Shown piece after piece: positions 35,475 to 38,446 of a stretch of DNA of 38,446 nt. The notes under the pieces were generated by a model that was given only the letters and a program-made list of their open reading frames with translations, was not told where the DNA came from and did no database searches. This DNA is from an uncultured Pirellulaceae bacterium. Lineage in GTDB: Bacteria > Planctomycetota > Planctomycetia > Pirellulales > Pirellulaceae. The position numbers were made by a program, and so were the translations under genes. Within the stretch, counting starts at the first letter, position 1. Each line of letters opens with the position of its first letter. The stretch spans positions 1-38,446 of the forward strand of contig CALHZT010000384.1 of NCBI GenBank assembly GCA_938040995.1, given 5' to 3'.

Positions 35475-38446
35475 TTGAAGAGTTACTTTGCACAAACGAT
35501 TCGTGCGGCAGCCGCCATGTGTGCATGCTGCGTGACAGTCGGCCTTTTGTCGAGCGAGGCTTTCGCTGAGGGTGCGCAATCATCTGAGGAAGTGGCTCGC
35601 GTCCGGGGTGCACTCGAATCCCTCCGTAGTGGTATTCGTGGTGACGAGTCGCGATACGGATTGTGGAACGACACCCTACTGCTGGACGAAATCGACAAGC
35701 AGTTGGACGCTGGTAAAGATTCCGACTCGGGTCAACTAACCAAGGCGATTGGTGCGCTCGCCGGTGCCGAGCGCTCCGTTGACAAGGCATTGCTTGAGAA
35801 TCTTCGCGATTCGTTGCAAAACTGGTTGGACGACAAACCGGAGTTGAAGATCGGCGACGCGTCGGGCGCGGATTCAGAAAACGACGAAGAAGAAAGTAAC
35901 GACAAAGAAGACGACGCAGAAGAAGAAGAAGAAGAAGAAAGCAAAAAGTCAGAACTGACAACGGCTGGTGCCGAACCAGTCGTCGAGGCAGTCGACAAAT
36001 TGAACAGTTGGCTCAAACGCCAAGGGCCGCGTTACGGTTCATGGAGTGATGGATTAGGCCTCGATGATATTGAATCGCGGGCGGAAGCGCCAGAAGATGC
36101 GACTCGAGTCGAAGTTCAAAAGCAGCTTTCGCGAATCATCACTGAGTGTAACCGCCAGGATCGCAGCGACTATGTGCGACTGCGGCGCGCTTTGCAGGCC
36201 TGGCAAGTCGCTGACCGGTTTCCTGTCGACGAGCCACTCGCGGCGGAAGCCCGACGACGCAAGCTCTCGTTCCCCGGTGTTGATCAGAACCGTTTGATCA
36301 ACACGCGTACGCGATTGCAACAGGCAACTTCGCGACTGGGTTCGTTTCTCGATACGTCGGAAGAGTATGGTGCCAACTGGAAGAAGTTCCTCGAATGGGA
36401 AAAACTCGAATCTGCGCTAAACGGAAGTGCCACGCCGTTGGTACGACCTTTACTTTCTGTTTACAACCAGTTCTCCAGCGGTGAGCCGGGTTTAAAGGTT
36501 CGCCAGTTCAGTGAGACCAGGCAGGCACTCGATGATTACCTGCAGCTATTGCAACTGAATGAAAGACGCCCGGAACGATTGACGGAGTCCCGGCGCGAAC
36601 TGCTGGATACGATGCGAACGCTGGACAACTGGTTGCAACTTGCTTCCGAGAAGCGCGAAAGGTTGTGGCGTGAGTTTCTGGATCTCGATGCACTTGCCGG
36701 GCAGATGGAAGATTCGGTCCCGGACGGGCGGAAGCTCACCCGCATCCTCAAGAAATTTGAAGCGGAAGAAGACGGACTCGATCATCGCAAGTTCGTAGCG
36801 GTCCACGATCGGCTGGAGAAGTACCTCGAATTGCTGAGTGTGTCTCAGGGATCAAACGCGTCGGACATTTACACTCAGCGAGTCGAAAAGATTGCTCAAT
36901 TGATTGAGCAGCACATTCTCGACCCGACGAATGATACGGCGGCGAATCTGATCCGCGAGCTACGATGGATGGAATCGACCGGGTTGATGCCGGATTTGGC
37001 GACAAAAATCAAGTCGCTGAATGCACGGCCAAATTTCTTTGCGTCACTCTCCGGCGACTTGATCACACGAGCCCTGCAGGACCGCATCACGGACACACAG
37101 GGTATCAATCGCATGTTCGAAGGGTCTCGCGTGACTGGTTCCGCCAGCACCGTGGCGAATGTGACGGCCCAGCTGATTCCGAGTAACAACGGTGTGCTGC
37201 TGGATATTTTGCTGAATGGTTCTACCGTCGCGAACAGCGTTGCACAGAAGCGGAAGGTCTTCGTGCGAACGCAGGGTACGACGTACATCAATGGCGGAAC
37301 GCGGTTGTATCTGGGACTGGACGGTGTCCGCGCAACTCCGGCGAGCGTTTCAGCTTCCACCAAACAGCAGGTCTGCGACATCTGCATCAATCGAAGATGC
37401 ACGTGCGGTAATCGACTGATCCGCCGCATTGCCAGTCGCAAGGCGGAGCAGTCCCGGCCCAAGGCGGAGTACATGCAGACGAACGAAGCCGAGCAGACGA
37501 TACGCGACCGAATCAACCGCCAGACGCAAGAGATGGTTGGGCAGGCCAACAGTCGAATGCAGACGGCACTCGCGAAACTGAACATCCCCCAGAAGTTTAT
37601 GCCCGAAGTCTCCGTTCGTTCGACGGACCGCAAGGTTCTTTCGCAAGGGCGACTGACGATTGGCAACTTCCTCGCCGCGGTTTCCGATCCACCGGACGTT
37701 GGATCGGAGAGCGATGTGACGATGCAACTGCATCAGTCAGCCATCAACAACGTGCTGGCCGAGCTTCTCGGTGGAGTCAAGCTCGACAACAAATTGATTG
37801 TGAAACTGCTGGAAGAGAACAATCTTCCCGTGCCGGAAGAGCTGCAGCCCAAACCAGATTCAGACGCACGTGATTCGGACGAGGAAGATGACGCGGATGA
37901 AGAAGCAGACGAAGAAGCAGACGATGAAGCAGACGATGAAGACGACGATGAGTCGGATTACTGGTCGATTACGTTTGACGAGCTGCAACCGGCGACGGTT
38001 ACGTTCAGCGAAGGCAAGCTTCGCATCAGCATCCGAGGTCGCAAGTTCGAACAGGGTGCGAGGGAAGTCAACGAACCGATTGAGATTTCGGCGAATTATC
38101 GGCTGAGGAAGAATTCGCTTCGGCAGTTGGAAGCGAAACGGATTGGCGATCTGGATGTTGTCTTTGTACGAAAAAGCACCGGTCGTCTTTCGACGAAGCA
38201 ACTGGCTTATAAAACCGCCATCAAGAAGCGAATGGAATTGCTGTTCCGTCGAAAGCTCTCGATCGACGACTTGCCAACACCAGCCCCGGGATCTGCGTTG
38301 GGCTCGAATCCGCAGGTAGCCCAGTTGTTGGAGCAGTTGCGCGTAGTTGCGATCGACGAGATCGAAGCGACGAGAGGCTGGCTGGCGTTGGCCGTTGACT
38401 TGAGCAACGTCGACCTCAAGAGCCAGCTGGGGATTTCCATGTCGGG
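35475..38446 (+). CDS. Large secreted acidic protein, 3' end off the window (partial)
   Basis: An uninterrupted frame of at least 990 codons runs off the right edge. A TTG at 35475 is preferred because it gives a clean signal peptide: basic start (MKSYFAQTIRA), hydrophobic core (AAAAMCACCVTVGLL), then SSEAFA|EG; GAAAGAG lies upstream. ATG 35424 (17 more residues) or ATG 35517 are alternatives. Two very acidic low-complexity stretches lie at about residues 133-158 (DEEES...EEEEEEES) and 796-827 (DADEEADEEADDEADDE). Between them is a mostly helical region, with a Cys cluster CDICINRRCTCG at about 635-646. The two copies of RYGxW in the N-terminal part suggest a duplicated module. I do not recognise the family; it is probably exported. 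Confidence 0.8.
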   Translation, partial: MKSYFAQTIRAAAAMCACCVTVGLLSSEAFAEGAQSSEEVARVRGALESLRSGIRGDESRYGLWNDTLLLDEIDKQLDAGKDSDSGQLTKAIGALAGAERSVDKALLENLRDSLQNWLDDKPELKIGDASGADSENDEEESNDKEDDAEEEEEEESKKSELTTAGAEPVVEAVDKLNSWLKRQGPRYGSWSDGLGLDDIESRAEAPEDATRVEVQKQLSRIITECNRQDRSDYVRLRRALQAWQVADRFPVDEPLAAEARRRKLSFPGVDQNRLINTRTRLQQATSRLGSFLDTSEEYGANWKKFLEWEKLESALNGSATPLVRPLLSVYNQFSSGEPGLKVRQFSETRQALDDYLQLLQLNERRPERLTESRRELLDTMRTLDNWLQLASEKRERLWREFLDLDALAGQMEDSVPDGRKLTRILKKFEAEEDGLDHRKFVAVHDRLEKYLELLSVSQGSNASDIYTQRVEKIAQLIEQHILDPTNDTAANLIRELRWMESTGLMPDLATKIKSLNARPNFFASLSGDLITRALQDRITDTQGINRMFEGSRVTGSASTVANVTAQLIPSNNGVLLDILLNGSTVANSVAQKRKVFVRTQGTTYINGGTRLYLGLDGVRATPASVSASTKQQVCDICINRRCTCGNRLIRRIASRKAEQSRPKAEYMQTNEAEQTIRDRINRQTQEMVGQANSRMQTALAKLNIPQKFMPEVSVRSTDRKVLSQGRLTIGNFLAAVSDPPDVGSESDVTMQLHQSAINNVLAELLGGVKLDNKLIVKLLEENNLPVPEELQPKPDSDARDSDEEDDADEEADEEADDEADDEDDDESDYWSITFDELQPATVTFSEGKLRISIRGRKFEQGAREVNEPIEISANYRLRKNSLRQLEAKRIGDLDVVFVRKSTGRLSTKQLAYKTAIKKRMELLFRRKLSIDDLPTPAPGSALGSNPQVAQLLEQLRVVAIDEIEATRGWLALAVDLSNVDLKSQLGISMS

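Overview
This window looks like chromosomal DNA of a planctomycete, most likely a Pirellulaceae relative of Rhodopirellula or Blastopirellula. The evidence is the combination of lineage-typical families: two proteins with an N-terminal LEPR-XLL-like motif, a giant Cys-rich protein with 'YTV' repeats like planctomycete cell-wall proteins, an ECF sigma factor coupled to a Ser/Thr kinase with a C-terminal repeat region, a DUF1559 prepilin-like protein, a DUF1573 protein and two PEP-CTERM proteins. Intergenic DNA is moderately GC-rich and full of repeats. No rRNA, tRNA or CRISPR array was seen.

Layout. The left edge holds the last domains (V and VI) of a group II intron. Bases 525-7265 carry a LEPR-XLL surface protein, then leftward a kinase-hemY pair and the 744-residue YTV-repeat protein. 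Bases 7840-13091 are an envelope region: a Cys-containing secreted protein, a leftward three-gene unit (DUF1573, membrane-anchored protein, 12-Cys lipoprotein) behind a promoter with a 12-A spacer tract, and two PEP-CTERM proteins. Bases 13311-21360 hold an acyl-CoA dehydrogenase, a Dabb protein, a membrane protein, a subtilisin, an amino-acid permease and the ECF sigma factor. The sigma factor is followed by its probable partner kinase, a DUF1559 protein, a roughly 950-base array of hairpin repeats, hemB, a two-gene unit (LmbU-like protein plus an unknown enzyme-like protein), an adenylate-forming ligase, a VanZ-like protein and ychF. The right end has a composite repeat cassette split by an IS1380-family insertion sequence, then a large secreted acidic protein that runs off the edge.

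The genes do not form one pathway. Two heme genes (hemB and hemY) are 23 kb apart on the same strand. Two kinases are each coupled to another gene. Surface and exported proteins dominate. The most unusual content is non-coding: heptamer arrays at four places, a repeat cassette present both split by an IS and uninterrupted, a promoter that looks able to vary by slippage, a hairpin that hides the transposase start, and a set of overlapping hairpins at 15.65 kb.
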